A stretch of DNA of 64,000 bases from Marinitoga lauensis (GCF_004135675.1 NZ_QHLX01000004.1:62001-126000); one strand, 5' to 3'. Counted from the stretch's first letter, positions 9,131-19,271 are shown. Numbers and translations are program-made. The notes: generated by a model from the sequence alone, not told the origin.

Positions 9131-9206
9131 GGTGGCATTAGTTCAGTGGTAGAACGCCTGACTGTGGATCAGGATGTCGTGGGTTCAAATCCCACATGCC
9201 ACCCCA
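9131..9206 (+). tRNA. tRNA-His (anticodon GTG)
   Basis: The anticodon loop has GTG. The extra 5' G opposite the discriminator C (G-1:C73), the hallmark of tRNA-His, is encoded, as is CCA. Confidence 0.95.
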
Positions 9207-9209
9207 ACA

Positions 9210-9240
9210 AAAGAGGAACCAAGTTTATTGGTTCCTCTTT
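9210..9240 (+). terminator. terminator of the tRNA operon
   Basis: A perfect 13-bp stem (AAAGAGGAACCAA and its complement), 5-nt loop and T-run follow tRNA-His. Confidence 0.9.
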
Positions 9241-9286
9241 TTTTAAAATTATATTTCGTTTATACGAAAATATTGGAGAGTGAAAT

Positions 9287-10532
9287 ATGCTAAAAAATTT
9301 ATTTAAGAATAAAAATTTTATTTTAATAGTTATTTCTGATGCAATTAATAGGTTTGGGGATTCTATTGATAAAATTGTTTATCCATGGATGGTTTATGAA
9401 ATTACAAATTCAACACGTATTATGGGAATTCTGTTTGCAGTTAATTTTATTCCTCAAATAGTTTTTCTTATATTAGGAAGTAATTTTATTGATTCTTTAT
9501 CTAAAAAAAAATATTGTTATTTTTGGCAATATAATGCGTGGAATACTTGTCTTTTTTACAGCAATTCTATTGTTATACAATTCAATAAATACTTTTTACA
9601 TATTCGTATTTTCCATAATCAGCAGTACTTTAGGCTCTATTATAAAACCCGCTAATAAAACATTAATACCTTTAAGCGTTACAAAATCTAAATTATTAGA
9701 TGCTATCTCCTTTTCAAATTTATTAATTTCTATAACGGATATAGCGGGTTGTTGTTTGGAGGTTTTATATCTGTTTATTTCAGTCTATATATAGCTTTTA
9801 TTATTAATAGTTCAACTTTTTTTATTTCTTCTGTTTTATTATCCTTCGCCAGGATAAATGAAGTACTTGAAAAAAATTATTCAAAGAAAAAACTTCTTTT
9901 TTTGATACCTTTAAATATATAAAGAATAATGAAATATTATTTCCAACCATTTTAATGGCGTTTATTATAAATCTATGTATAACACCATTTTATATATTAC
10001 AAGTTGTATACGTAAAAGATATTCTAAATCAAAACACCATTTATATTAGTTATATGGAAATATCATCGTTATTTGGAATAATAGTGGGGAGTTATATAGT
10101 ACCTAAAATAGTAAAAAACAATAAAAAACTTAATATTATTTTTTTAAGTATTATATTTTTAAGTATTACATATGCTTTATATTCACTTCCAAAAATACTG
10201 GATTTTATAAATAATATATTATTTATATACATAATACTTATAAGCTTTTTCTTTGGGTTTTGGGGCCTTTTTCGACAATTCCATTAAATTATTATATCCA
10301 ATCGTCTTCCCCTAAAAACATGTTAGGAAGAATTAATTTATTAAAAAGTTTTTTAGCAAGATGTTCTGCTCCATTATCAGGAATAATAATATCAGTCTTA
10401 TCAAACAAAATAAGTATAATAACATTATTCTTAATTTTGTCAGGTATTATGGGATTTTCAGCAACAATATTTTATTTGAAAAATTATAAAACATTTAATA
10501 ACGAAGAGCATATCATCAATGATTTGATATAA
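9287..10532 (+). CDS. MFS transporter (four frameshifts)
   Basis: Several overlapping frames add up to a 12-TM-like permease of about 415 residues. The N-terminus, with SDAINRFGDSIDKIVYPW, resembles the macrolide-efflux/MFS_3-type branch of the major facilitator superfamily. Breaks are explained by one extra A in the A9 run at 9503-9511, a missing G at 9746-9748, a missing A at 9887-9892 and a missing G at 10262-10265. GGAGAG precedes the ATG. With four breaks it could be a true pseudogene, but the same kind of break occurs in essential genes here. The substrate is unknown; drug or metabolite efflux is the family's usual role. Confidence 0.65.
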
Positions 10533-10599
10533 TATTTTTATACTATCAAAAAATTAAAAGTTTAGAACTTATACAAAAATTTTATCGTAGCTATATAAC

Positions 10600-10630
10600 A
10601 AAAAAGGCGAGATTTGTTCTCGCCTTTTTT
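10600..10630. terminator. bidirectional terminator between MFS gene and ahcY
   Basis: A GGCGAGA/TCTCGCC stem flanked by A6 and T6 lies between convergent genes, just past the ahcY stop. Confidence 0.85.
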
Positions 10631-10632
10631 GT

Positions 10633-11856
10633 TTATTTCCAACTATTTAAATATTCTATTTGTTCTGGCGTCAATTCATCTATTTCTATCCCCATAGACT
10701 TCAATTTTATCTTAGCAATCTTTAAATCAACTTCATATGGAACCGGTCTAACATCTATTTCTATTTTTCCTTTATTTTCTTTTAAATATTTTGCTCCTTC
10801 CAATTGCAATGAGAAAGATAAATCCATGATTTCTACTGGATGACCATCTCCATTTACCAGATTAACCAATCTACCCATACCCAATAAGTATAATTTATTT
10901 CCATTTGGCATTGTATATTGTGTAACTCCTTCTCTAACTTCTTTTTTATCAACATTTATTCTTTCAAGATCAGCAACTTTTACTTCTATATCAAAATGCC
11001 CAGCATTAGCCAATACTGCTCCATCTTTCATTTTCAAGAAATGTCTTTCTACAATAACATCAGTATCACCAGTTACTGTAATAAAGAAATCACCTATTTT
11101 TGCAGCTTCATCCATTGGCATTACTTCAAATCCATCCATAACAGCTTCAATTGCTTTTATAGGATCAACCTCTGTAACTATGACCTTAGCTCCTAATCCT
11201 TTGGCTCGCATTGCTACACCTTTGCCACACCAACCATATCCAGCAACAACTACATTTTTACCTGCAACTGTTAGATTGGTTGATCTAATTATTCCATCCC
11301 ATGTTGATTGACCTGTACCATATCTGTTATCAAAGAGATATTTCATATAAGAGTCGTTTACATCGATAACTGGCACTTTTAATTTTCCATCATTTAATAA
11401 TGCTTTATATCTCTTTATTCCTGTAGTTGTTTCTTCGTTAATACCCCAAATGTCATCCAATAATTCCGGGAATTTTTCTACTATTCTTACGCCCAAATCT
11501 GCCCCATCATCTATTACTATATTTGGTTTTATGGATAATACTTTATCAATATTTTCCCAGTATAATTCTTCCTCTGGTGTTCTTTTAGCATATACATTTA
11601 CTCCATATGTTTTTAAAGCTTCTGCAACATCATCCTGCGTTGATAACGGATTACTACTTGTTATTGCTACATTAGCACCCAATTCATGTAATACCACAGC
11701 TGTATATGCTGTTTTAGCTTCTAGATGGATACTCATAGATATATTTATTCCTTTAAAAGGTTGTTCTTCCATATACATTTCTTTTAATGTGTTTAAAACT
11801 TTCATGTGTTGTTTTACCCATTCGATTTTCATTCTTCCAGATTTAATTAAATCCAT
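10633..11856 (-). CDS. ahcY: adenosylhomocysteinase
   Basis: Hydrolyses S-adenosylhomocysteine to homocysteine and adenosine, with NAD as bound cofactor. The 407-residue length fits the shorter bacterial/archaeal form. It shows SIHLEAKTA near residue 43, the NAD-binding GYGWCGKG at about 206-213, and NAGHFDIEV. GGAGGGG precedes the ATG. It is the last gene of the transsulfuration operon: methyltransferases make SAH, AhcY releases homocysteine, and the two PLP enzymes upstream turn it into cysteine. A strong terminator follows. Confidence 0.95.
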   Translation of the reverse strand: MDLIKSGRMKIEWVKQHMKVLNTLKEMYMEEQPFKGINISMSIHLEAKTAYTAVVLHELGANVAITSSNPLSTQDDVAEALKTYGVNVYAKRTPEEELYWENIDKVLSIKPNIVIDDGADLGVRIVEKFPELLDDIWGINEETTTGIKRYKALLNDGKLKVPVIDVNDSYMKYLFDNRYGTGQSTWDGIIRSTNLTVAGKNVVVAGYGWCGKGVAMRAKGLGAKVIVTEVDPIKAIEAVMDGFEVMPMDEAAKIGDFFITVTGDTDVIVERHFLKMKDGAVLANAGHFDIEVKVADLERINVDKKEVREGVTQYTMPNGNKLYLLGMGRLVNLVNGDGHPVEIMDLSFSLQLEGAKYLKENKGKIEIDVRPVPYEVDLKIAKIKLKSMGIEIDELTPEQIEYLNSWK

Positions 11857-11894
11857 ATTATCCCCTCCAATAAGTTTTGTATAATTTTATTATA

Positions 11895-12626
11895 TCATAT
11901 GAACACAGCTTTATATAAATATATTTTTTTGTCACCAACCACACAATATGCTTCTAAAGGATTTATTTTTACATCATCAAATACTTTTTTGCTAATATTT
12001 TTTATTTCACCTAAAGAAAATCCCGGATGCGTATCTTTTAAATCATCCAATATTTCAACATGTTCATGTTTTAATATATCTATTATTATTACCTTCCCAT
12101 TTTTCTTTAAAACTTGTTTCATGCTTTTTAATACTTTTTCAGGTTCTAAAAAATGATGAAAAGCTAAAGTGGATATAATGATATCAAACTTCTCTGGTTT
12201 TTTATCCTTATAATATTCATTTGAAATTCTTATTGACTCTTTAATTTTTTCTGCAACACCCCAGATAGCTTCTATATTCCTCTTTTTCAACCTATTTAGC
12301 ATACTTGGAGTTAAATCCAATGCATGAGGTAAAGAAATGATATTTTTTTCATTTAAACTTTTTATTATTTTTTCAGTGAAAAATCCCGATCCAGCAGCAA
12401 CGTCAAGAAACGATATCTCTTTTTTATCCAATTCAATTATTTCTGATACTATTTCTTCTACCATAACATTTATACATTTATCGTTAAGATATGATTTTAC
12501 AATTTCATCTCTTGAAGGAGCTTCTTCTTCAAAATGTTTAATCTGCTCAATGAGTTCATTTATTACTAATTTATCATATCCTAATTTTTCAAAAAATATT
12601 TCTACTTCACTCAATGTTGGCATCAT
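11895..12626 (-). CDS. class I SAM-dependent methyltransferase
   Basis: A 243-residue methyltransferase with the SAM-binding motif I FLDVAAGSGFFTE, an acidic ALDLTPSML motif and ISTLAFHHFLEPE, similar to UbiE/COQ5-type enzymes. The acceptor is unknown. It overlaps the upstream PLP-lyase gene by 4 nt (ATGA) and lies 38 bp before ahcY. This points to a function in SAM turnover, either producing SAH for AhcY or methylating a sulfur metabolite. An N-terminal extension of about 60 residues precedes the fold. Confidence 0.8.
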   Translation of the reverse strand: MMPTLSEVEIFFEKLGYDKLVINELIEQIKHFEEEAPSRDEIVKSYLNDKCINVMVEEIVSEIIELDKKEISFLDVAAGSGFFTEKIIKSLNEKNIISLPHALDLTPSMLNRLKKRNIEAIWGVAEKIKESIRISNEYYKDKKPEKFDIIISTLAFHHFLEPEKVLKSMKQVLKKNGKVIIIDILKHEHVEILDDLKDTHPGFSLGEIKNISKKVFDDVKINPLEAYCVVGDKKIYLYKAVFI

Positions 12627-13780
12627 TTTCTCACCGCCTTAAATCCTTTTTCAAAGTCTTCAATTAAGTCCTCCACATTTTCTATGCCAACTGAAACTCT
12701 TATCAAAGAATTTTTAATACCTATTTTTATCCTTTCATCTTCAGGAACAGCTGAATGCGTCATTAAAGCAGGTAATTCTATTAAAGATTCAACCCCACCC
12801 AAACTTTCAGCAAGTGAAAAAAGAGCTAAATTTTCAACGAATTTTTTAGCCTCATTTAATCCACCTTTTATTTCAAATGATAACATTCCTCCAAAACCTT
12901 TCATTTGTTTTTTAGCCAGCTGATGTTGTGGATGAGACTTAAGACCTGGATAATATACTTTTTCAACATTAGAATTTTCTTCCAAATACTTTGCAATAAT
13001 TAAAGCATTTTTTTCATGTTGTTCCATACGTATTGCTAAAGTTTTTATTCCTCTCATAACGAGCCATGAATTGAATGGCGATAATATAGCTCCTATCGAA
13101 TTTTGATGAAAACTTATTTTTTCATATAATATATCATTATTCAACATTACAGCACCACCAACAACATCTGAATGACCATTGATATACTTTGTAATACTAT
13201 GTAATACTATATCGGCTCCAAGATCCAATGGATTTTGAAAATATGGGCTGGCAAATGTATTATCAACTACTACCACTAAGTCTTTTTCTCTGGCTAATTT
13301 AGAAATCTCTTCAATATCAGCAAGTTTTAATAACGGATTTGTTGGTGTTTCAATCCAGATCATTTTTGTGTTGTTTTTAATGGATTTTTCAATATTTTCT
13401 ACATTTCTGAAATCAGTATAACTTACTTCAATACCAAAACGATTCAATACTTTATTAAATAATCTTTTTGTTCCTCCATAAAGATCATCAAAAGCTATAA
13501 CATGATCACCCTGTTTTAATAAAGATAAAATTATAGTAGTTTCTGCTGCCAATCCAGAAGAAAATGCCAAACCATATTTTGCATTTTCAAGAGAAGCTAA
13601 TTTGTCTTCCAGGCTATTTCTGGTAGGATTTCCACTTCTCGAATAGACATATCCTTCTTCAACTTCATCAAGTGATTCTTTTGCAAAAGTAGTTGAAAGA
13701 TGTATGGGATAAATCGCATCTCCATATTGAATGTTTTTAGGATTTTCACCAACATGTATTGATTTTGTTAAAAATTTCAT
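12623..13780 (-). CDS. mccB: cystathionine gamma-lyase/synthase family PLP enzyme
   Basis: A Cys/Met-metabolism PLP enzyme of 385 residues. It carries the YSRSGNPT motif, the SSGLAA phosphate-binding loop, and the Schiff-base Lys in SITKYINGHSDVVGG. In this family, cleavage of cystathionine to cysteine, homocysteine gamma-elimination and gamma-synthase activity cannot be separated by sequence alone. The CBS-type enzyme upstream and AhcY downstream favour gamma-lyase in reverse transsulfuration. It overlaps both neighbours by 4 nt, indicating translational coupling. Confidence 0.88.
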   Translation of the reverse strand: MKFLTKSIHVGENPKNIQYGDAIYPIHLSTTFAKESLDEVEEGYVYSRSGNPTRNSLEDKLASLENAKYGLAFSSGLAAETTIILSLLKQGDHVIAFDDLYGGTKRLFNKVLNRFGIEVSYTDFRNVENIEKSIKNNTKMIWIETPTNPLLKLADIEEISKLAREKDLVVVVDNTFASPYFQNPLDLGADIVLHSITKYINGHSDVVGGAVMLNNDILYEKISFHQNSIGAILSPFNSWLVMRGIKTLAIRMEQHEKNALIIAKYLEENSNVEKVYYPGLKSHPQHQLAKKQMKGFGGMLSFEIKGGLNEAKKFVENLALFSLAESLGGVESLIELPALMTHSAVPEDERIKIGIKNSLIRVSVGIENVEDLIEDFEKGFKAVRK

Positions 13781-14933
13781 TTTAACACCTCCAAAATTTT
13801 TTCGTCATTTGTTTCAAAACCATGTTCAATTAACCAATCATCATTGAAAACTTTAGTCAAATAGTTTCTTCCACTATCAGGAAAAATCACCAATACCTTT
13901 TTGTTATTTATATTATTCTCCTTTAAATATTTTATTGTCCCATAAAGTGCTGCCCCTGAGGAGCCGCCAACCAGAATTCCTTCATTTTTTGACAAAAACC
14001 TCGTCATTGAAAATGACATCTGATCATTTACAACTACTATATCATCAATAGCCTCTAAATCTATAGTTTCCGGAATAATATCTTCACCAATACCTTCAAC
14101 AAAATAAGAATGGGCATGTTTTAATGCTTCTTCTAACTTCACTCCTTTTTTTACAAGATTGTAAATAGAACCCACAGGATCTACTCCTATTATTTTTATT
14201 TCACATTTTTCTTTCATAAACGAACTTATTCCAGTAATTGTACCCCCTGTACCCATTCCGGAAAATATAAAATCTATTTTTCCGTTAAATTGTTCCCAAA
14301 TTTCTCTTGCGGTTGTTTCATAGTGAGTTTTTGGATTATTTTTATTGTAATATTGATTTGGTATATATGCATATATATTTGGTTCAGTTTTTTCATTTAA
14401 AATCTTTTTTAATTTATCAATTTTATTTTGGTCAATAAGTTTTTGAACATAATCAACTATTTCCTTTATTTCATTAATTTCTAATTTTTTATTTCTTTTC
14501 CACACAAGATTACGTAATATTTCAGCAATTTTATAATAAGAATTTGGAGAGTCAGGGGTTACCTCTGTAGGGGTTCTAACAACAAAAGCACCATAAGCTT
14601 TTAATAAAAACTCTTTTTCCATACTTATTTTAGAAGGCATTGTAAAAATTAATTTATTTCCTTTACTCAGTGCATATAAGGCTATTCCTACTCCTGTATT
14701 TCCAGAAGTTGGTTCTATTATAATGGTATCTTTATTAACTTTATTCTCATTTTCAGCGCTTTTTAACATGTATACGCCCACTCTATCTTTTATACTTCCA
14801 CCAGGATTAAAATATTCAATTTTTGCATATAATTCGTTTTTCAAATTAAAAAATTTTTCTATTTTATTTAATCTTACAATAGGAGTTTTTCCTATTAAAT
14901 CTAAAATATTTTTAAAAATTTTTTATTCACCAT
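13777..14933 (-). CDS. mccA: cystathionine beta-synthase/cysteine synthase family enzyme (frameshifted)
   Basis: A fold-type II PLP enzyme that joins homocysteine with serine or O-acetylserine. Motifs: GGSIKDRV with the PLP Lys, PTSGNTGVG, and the RTPTEVTPDSPNSY stretch typical of the CBS branch. The long frame begins at KNELYAK. The expected N-terminus (ILDLIGKTPIVRLN) continues upstream and joins an ATG at 14933, 7 nt behind AAAGGAGG, if one A is restored (T5 run 14909-14913, plus strand). The corrected length is 385 residues. There are no C-terminal CBS regulatory domains. It is the first gene of the operon. Confidence 0.85.
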
Positions 14934-14997
14934 GAAATAACCTCCTTTGTGAATTTGTTCTCAAATCAATGTAGACTAAAAATATCCGATTAACCAA

Positions 14998-15026
14998 ATT
15001 ATACCAAATAGGATAAAAAAAGTCAA
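14998..15026 (-). promoter_or_regulatory. promoter of the transsulfuration operon
   Basis: On the minus strand, TTGACT (15026-15021), a 17-bp spacer and TATAAT (15003-14998) leave a leader of about 57 nt. No riboswitch fold is evident in the leader. Confidence 0.8.
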
Positions 15027-15059
15027 GATTAAATTTTTAATGTAAACAAATATTAAAAA

Positions 15060-15083
15060 AAGACTTCTGATTCCAGAAGTCTT
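15060..15083. terminator. hairpin between kamA-like gene and transsulfuration operon
   Basis: A perfect 10-bp stem (AAGACTTCTG) with an ATTC loop is flanked by A- and T-rich DNA. It lies upstream of the mccA promoter, so it insulates the operon from the upstream kamA-like unit. Confidence 0.55.
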
Positions 15084-15108
15084 GATTTTCAGGCAAAGTA
15101 TAAAATAA

Positions 15109-15240
15109 AAGCTCCCAAAGGAGCTTAAGCACTTTGCGAAGCAAAGGGATTTGAATTCCTTATTATTAAGTAATTTTTTCTAAATATTTTACGTAATGAA
15201 GCGTTAGCTTTCGCTTTGCGAAAATCTAAGGTTTAAAGAA
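15109..15240. repeat. short hairpin repeats (CTTTGCGAAGCAAAG type)
   Basis: AAGCTCC/GGAGCTT (15109-15126) and CTTTGC-gaa-GCAAAG (15132-15146) are followed by another GCTTTCGCTTTGCGAAA stretch. Similar words recur at 35690-35905. Apart from these and the terminators, the 350 bp between mccA and the kamA-like gene hold no coding sequence. Confidence 0.45.
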
Positions 15241-15256
15241 TTTTATTATTAAATAT

Positions 15257-15297
15257 TTTACTCTAAACACTTCACTTTGTGAAGTGTTTAGAGTAAA
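15257..15297 (-). terminator. terminator overlapping the kamA-like stop codon
   Basis: A perfect 19-bp stem with a TTT loop. The gene's stop codon (15288-15290) lies in the arm, an economical stop/terminator overlap. Confidence 0.75.
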
Positions 15298-16400
15298 GGA
15301 TTGTCTATAACATATTCCTCAACAAGTTCTTTATAATCATCAAGCCAATATGCATTTGGATTTCTTTTAAACACCATGAACTTTCCTGCATTATTTGGAT
15401 CATGTGCTCTTTGATATCTAAAAATTATATGTTCCTTTGTAAGACCAGCAACTTCAATTTTACCTGTTTCATGTGACATAGCAAATCTTGCTCTTTTTGC
15501 AAGTCCTGATATATTCATTATAGCTTTAAGAAATATCTGATATCCTTCTTCCACAGGAACAGCAAATGGCTTATTACCAGCAACTGGTCTTCCCTGGAAA
15601 ACATAATATGGTGGAACTCCTATGAATGACAATTTTTTAAACAATTCCATCAAGGTTTTCCAATTAGCATTTACTCCTTTTATTAATGGAGTTTGATTTG
15701 CCAAAATCGCACCTGCTTTTAATAACATATTTACAGCTTTAATTGCAACATCAGTAATTTCATTTGGATGATTAAATTGAGTCATAATATATATTTTCTT
15801 TTCATTTGTAGAATATTTTTTTATCATTTCAATTAATTCTGGATCTTCAATAATTCTATACGGATTAAAAGCTACCATCTTTGAACCTATTCTGATTATT
15901 TGAACATGTTCTATTTCTCTAATTTGTTTTATAATATTTTCAAGTTTTTTAGTGGATAATAGCAATGGATCTCCACCTGTTAACAGTACATTGGTTATCT
16001 CTTTATGTTGTTTAATGTACTCTAAATCTTCACTTACATCTCTAACCACTTCTGCACCAACATTTATAAATAACCTTTTTCTGAAACAAAATCTACAAAA
16101 TCCACCACATACATCATTTACCAAAAGCAATGCGGTATCTCTATATTTATGTTGTAATCCTTTACTTATGGTATAAGATTTTTCATTTGAAGCGTCAAGT
16201 CTTCCCCATTCTTCCAATTCTCCAATTTGTGGAATGATAAGATTTCTTATTGGGTCATCTGGATCATCCCAGTTGATTAAACCTAAATAATAATCATTTG
16301 CTCTAAACTTATATTTTTCTGTAACCTTTTTTAATTCTTTTTTTTCTTCCTGACTTAATTGTTCTACTTTATCAATATCAATTATATACTTTACACTCAA
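15288..16400 (-). CDS. kamA: lysine 2,3-aminomutase family radical SAM/PLP enzyme
   Basis: A PLP- and SAM-dependent aminomutase of 370 residues. The cluster motif is CGGFCRFCFRK (CX3CX2C). LLTGGDPLLL and YYVFQGRPVAGNKPF, characteristic of the KamA/EpmB/glutamate-aminomutase group, follow. A GGGAGGTG Shine-Dalgarno points to the TTG at 16400; the GTG at 16409 lies inside it. The gene stands alone with its own promoter and terminator, with no beta-lysine acetyltransferase beside it. Whether it makes beta-lysine (osmolyte or catabolism) or acts on another amino acid is open. Confidence 0.8.
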   Translation of the reverse strand: MSVKYIIDIDKVEQLSQEEKKELKKVTEKYKFRANDYYLGLINWDDPDDPIRNLIIPQIGELEEWGRLDASNEKSYTISKGLQHKYRDTALLLVNDVCGGFCRFCFRKRLFINVGAEVVRDVSEDLEYIKQHKEITNVLLTGGDPLLLSTKKLENIIKQIREIEHVQIIRIGSKMVAFNPYRIIEDPELIEMIKKYSTNEKKIYIMTQFNHPNEITDVAIKAVNMLLKAGAILANQTPLIKGVNANWKTLMELFKKLSFIGVPPYYVFQGRPVAGNKPFAVPVEEGYQIFLKAIMNISGLAKRARFAMSHETGKIEVAGLTKEHIIFRYQRAHDPNNAGKFMVFKRNPNAYWLDDYKELVEEYVIDNPLL

Positions 16401-16547
16401 TTCTAACACCTCCCTAAAATTAAATAAAAAGAATTGAATATTGAATATAAAACAAAAATAATGCGAATGATGGTTCGCAGATTACTTAAATGAGTATTGA
16501 AAGTTTTCTATTTAAAGACGTATAGAAAGTATTTTTGAAGCATTAAT

Positions 16548-16575
16548 ATTATATCATATTTCTCCACATTCTCAA
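16548..16575 (-). promoter_or_regulatory. promoter for the kamA-like gene
   Basis: On the minus strand, TTGAGA (16575-16570), a 16-bp spacer and TATAAT (16553-16548) lie about 150 bp upstream of the start. Confidence 0.55.
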
Positions 16576-16587
16576 AAAAGATGTATT

Positions 16588-17352
16588 TTAATATTCAAAT
16601 ATAACCTGAGGTTTTTTCTTTGTGGGGTGTTCTGTAATTATACAATCTATATCAAAAATTTCCTTCATTATTTTCTCTGTTATTATCTCTTCCGGTTTTC
16701 CTGAATATTTTATTTTTCCTTCTTTGAATATATATATTCTATCAGAATATAAAGATGCCAGATTTACATCATGAAAAATCGATAAAACACTTTTATTATT
16801 TTTCACTGATTCTTCTTTTACCATTCTAACCAATTGTTGCGTATATCCCGGATCTATTTGCGAAACAAATTCATCTAATAATAATATATCGGTATTTTGC
16901 ACCAATGCTCTTGTTAACATTACCCTTTGTTTTTCACCACCACTAAGTGTATTGTATACTCTTTCCTTGAATTTCAATGTATTTGTCTTTTTCATAGTTT
17001 TAATAATGATATCTTCATCTTTAGAAAATAACGTTTCATATGGAATTCTGCCTGTTGAAATAATATCTTCAACAGTAAAATCAAAGGATGTAAAAAATTC
17101 CTGTGGAACAACTGAGATTTTTTTAAATAACTCTTTTTTTGAATAATTTTCTATTTCCTTATCAAATAATATTATTTCTCCACTTTTTTTCTTCTCTAAA
17201 AGCGTCAATAATTTTAAAACTGTTGTCTTCCCTGAACCATTAGGCCCAATTATAGAAACAAATTCACCCTTTTCAAGATATAAATATTCAATTTCAAGAT
17301 TGAAATGATTATTATATGAAAACATGAGATTTTTTATTTCCAATAATTTCAT
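16588..17352 (-). CDS. btuD: vitamin B12/corrinoid ABC transporter ATPase
   Basis: An ABC ATPase of 254 residues in the FecE/BtuD group. It has Walker A GPNGSGKT, signature LSGGEKQR, Walker B ILLLDEFVSQID and switch His in SIFHDVN. Its ATG overlaps the stop of the permease gene (ATGA) once that gene is corrected. It is the last gene of the btuF-btuC-btuD operon behind a cobalamin riboswitch, which is what identifies the substrate as a corrinoid instead of an iron siderophore. Confidence 0.88.
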   Translation of the reverse strand: MKLLEIKNLMFSYNNHFNLEIEYLYLEKGEFVSIIGPNGSGKTTVLKLLTLLEKKKSGEIILFDKEIENYSKKELFKKISVVPQEFFTSFDFTVEDIISTGRIPYETLFSKDEDIIIKTMKKTNTLKFKERVYNTLSGGEKQRVMLTRALVQNTDILLLDEFVSQIDPGYTQQLVRMVKEESVKNNKSVLSIFHDVNLASLYSDRIYIFKEGKIKYSGKPEEIITEKIMKEIFDIDCIITEHPTKKKPQVIFEY

Positions 17353-18362
17353 AATCTATTTCCTCTTTTCATAATGATTATAAAAATAGGAGCCCCACAA
17401 GAGAGGTTGTTACCCCAATGGGTAATTCAGTTGGTCTGAATAAGTAGCGTGAAAAAAGATCAGCAAATCCTAAAAATATACCTCCATATATCATCGATCC
17501 AATTGTTGAATAATATATATTTGGACCTGTTATTTTTCTAACCAGATGTGGAATTATCAATCCAACAAAACCTATTATACCAGCTTTTGAAACCACAACA
17601 GAAACTGCAAAAACATTTATTGTTAATACTATTAATTTTATTTTTTCTGGATTAATACCAGAAAAAATTGATATTTCATCTCCCATTGCAACTACTTCTA
17701 TATGTTTTTTAAAAATAAAGTTCACTGCTATTTGTAACACCAAAAATATAGTTAATATTATTAAATCATTCCATACAATATTTCCAGTGCTTCCCATGAG
17801 CCAGAAATTCACATGTAAAAGATTTTGCCAGAATAACACTGTAAATAATGTCGAAATAGAATTAAACACAAAACCAACTATAACACCACTCAAAATCAAA
17901 GAAACAACAGGTATTTTTTTCCCTTCTTTGGCAAGGGAAAAGGTTATAATCGTTGCTATTAAAGCAAAAATAAAAGCAAATGTTTCTATTCCAAATGGTA
18001 AGTCTATTCCATATACACTCTTTAAAGCGGTATATATTACTGCTCCAAAGCTCGCTCCTGAAGATATACCAATAATAAATGGGTCGGCAAGTGGGTTTTT
18101 TATTATCATTTGAAAATCATTACCAGCTATTGCAAGTATTGCTCCTATTAATAAAGTACCTATTACCCTTGGTAATCTTAAATTGAATATTATTCTATCA
18201 TACAATGGATTATCTGAATTATTTGCAAATGCAAGAATTACATTTTTAAAGGGTATTTTTACCGTTCCTAAAGATGTAAATAATATTATAGATAATATAA
18301 TAAAAACTATTCCCAATAACAGGGAAAAAATCGGGAATTCCCCCCGATTTTAATTTTTTCAT
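17349..18362 (-). CDS. btuC: vitamin B12/corrinoid ABC transporter permease (two frameshifts)
   Basis: A FecCD-family permease with about ten membrane segments and hallmark motifs LRLPRVIGTLLIG, NPLADPFIIGISSGA and GFVGLIIPHLVR. The ATG at 18362 overlaps the btuF stop (ATGA). The N-terminal frame joins the main frame if the G6 run near 18339-18344 has one G too many. At the other end a missing C at 17393-17396 restores the usual VGAPIFIII C-terminus and a stop overlapping the btuD ATG. The corrected length is 337 residues, normal for the family. The 4-nt overlaps at both ends support the corrections. Confidence 0.85.
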
Positions 18363-19243
18363 TTATTTTCACTGAAGAGTTTATTAATCTCTCCCAATAA
18401 GTCTATTAATCCTGTGTTTGGTAATGATGCTTTATTACCGTCAATTATAAATACCTTTTTGTTTTTTACAGCATTAACATCTTTAAATTGTTCTGCATTC
18501 ATTATTAAATCATATGCACCCTTATCTCCTGGATAATATGCTGGAACCAAAATAATATCCGGATTTTCTTTAACAACAAATTCCGGACCAACTGCAAACC
18601 AACCGTTATTTCCTGTATATGGTGCTGTTAAGTTAATACCGCCTGCATAAGTGATTAATTCATTTAAATATGAACCTGTTCCACATGTCCACATTTGAGA
18701 AACACTACCATATGCGGATAAATACATAACTTTCGGCTTTTCTTTCCAGGAAAAAGTATTTTTTGCTATGTTTAACATTTGAGCTCTTAATTTTTGTGCA
18801 TAATCCTGAGCTGTTTTGTCTTTTCCTAATATAACGCCTACAAGTGTTAAATCTCTAAACATCTCATTTAATGTTGTTGGATTTATAACAAAGGATTTAA
18901 TACCAAATTTTTCTAATTTAGAAACCTCACCTTCCTGAAATCCTCCAGTTAATAATACAACATCTGGATTCAATGATACTATTTTTTCTACATTTAATGG
19001 AACCATATTTCCTATTTTTTCTACATCGGTAATATATGAATCAAAATCCGTTACTCCAACCACTTTATCCTTTGCACCAAGTTTTACTACAAAATCTGAA
19101 ATAGCTGGTGCTGCTACTACAATTCTTTCAACTTTCTTTTCAAAGGTTACCACTCTTCCTAAATCGTCAACCAATGCCACAGGTTGAAAGGCAAACAAAG
19201 ATAATGTCAATACCAATAATAACGCCAAAAATACCTTTTTCAT
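18359..19243 (-). CDS. btuF: corrinoid-binding periplasmic protein
   Basis: A 294-residue class III substrate-binding protein. It has an N-terminal signal peptide (MKKVFLALLLVLTLSLFAF), DLGRVVTFEKKVERIVV at the start of the mature domain, and the long-helix two-lobe pattern (VEKIVSLNPDVVLL, MNAEQFKDVNAVKNKKV). It has no lipobox Cys, so it would be free in the periplasm under the toga. GGAGGG precedes the ATG. It is the first gene after the cobalamin riboswitch and terminator hairpin. Confidence 0.88.
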   Translation of the reverse strand: MKKVFLALLLVLTLSLFAFQPVALVDDLGRVVTFEKKVERIVVAAPAISDFVVKLGAKDKVVGVTDFDSYITDVEKIGNMVPLNVEKIVSLNPDVVLLTGGFQEGEVSKLEKFGIKSFVINPTTLNEMFRDLTLVGVILGKDKTAQDYAQKLRAQMLNIAKNTFSWKEKPKVMYLSAYGSVSQMWTCGTGSYLNELITYAGGINLTAPYTGNNGWFAVGPEFVVKENPDIILVPAYYPGDKGAYDLIMNAEQFKDVNAVKNKKVFIIDGNKASLPNTGLIDLLGEINKLFSENK

Positions 19244-19271
19244 CTATAATCCCTCCTATAAAAAATCTATT

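Noticed and set aside
8857-9283. Protein-like frames across the tRNA cluster
   Set aside because: They overlap four well-formed tRNAs on the same DNA and have no independent support.
9287-10532. MFS gene as a decayed pseudogene
   Set aside because: Four breaks look like decay, but all are one-base homopolymer changes of the same type that hit mnmE and uvrC. The coding pattern is otherwise intact, so error is more likely.
16588-19243. Iron-siderophore importer
   Set aside because: The family cannot distinguish iron chelate from B12, but the cobalamin riboswitch directly upstream decides for corrinoid.
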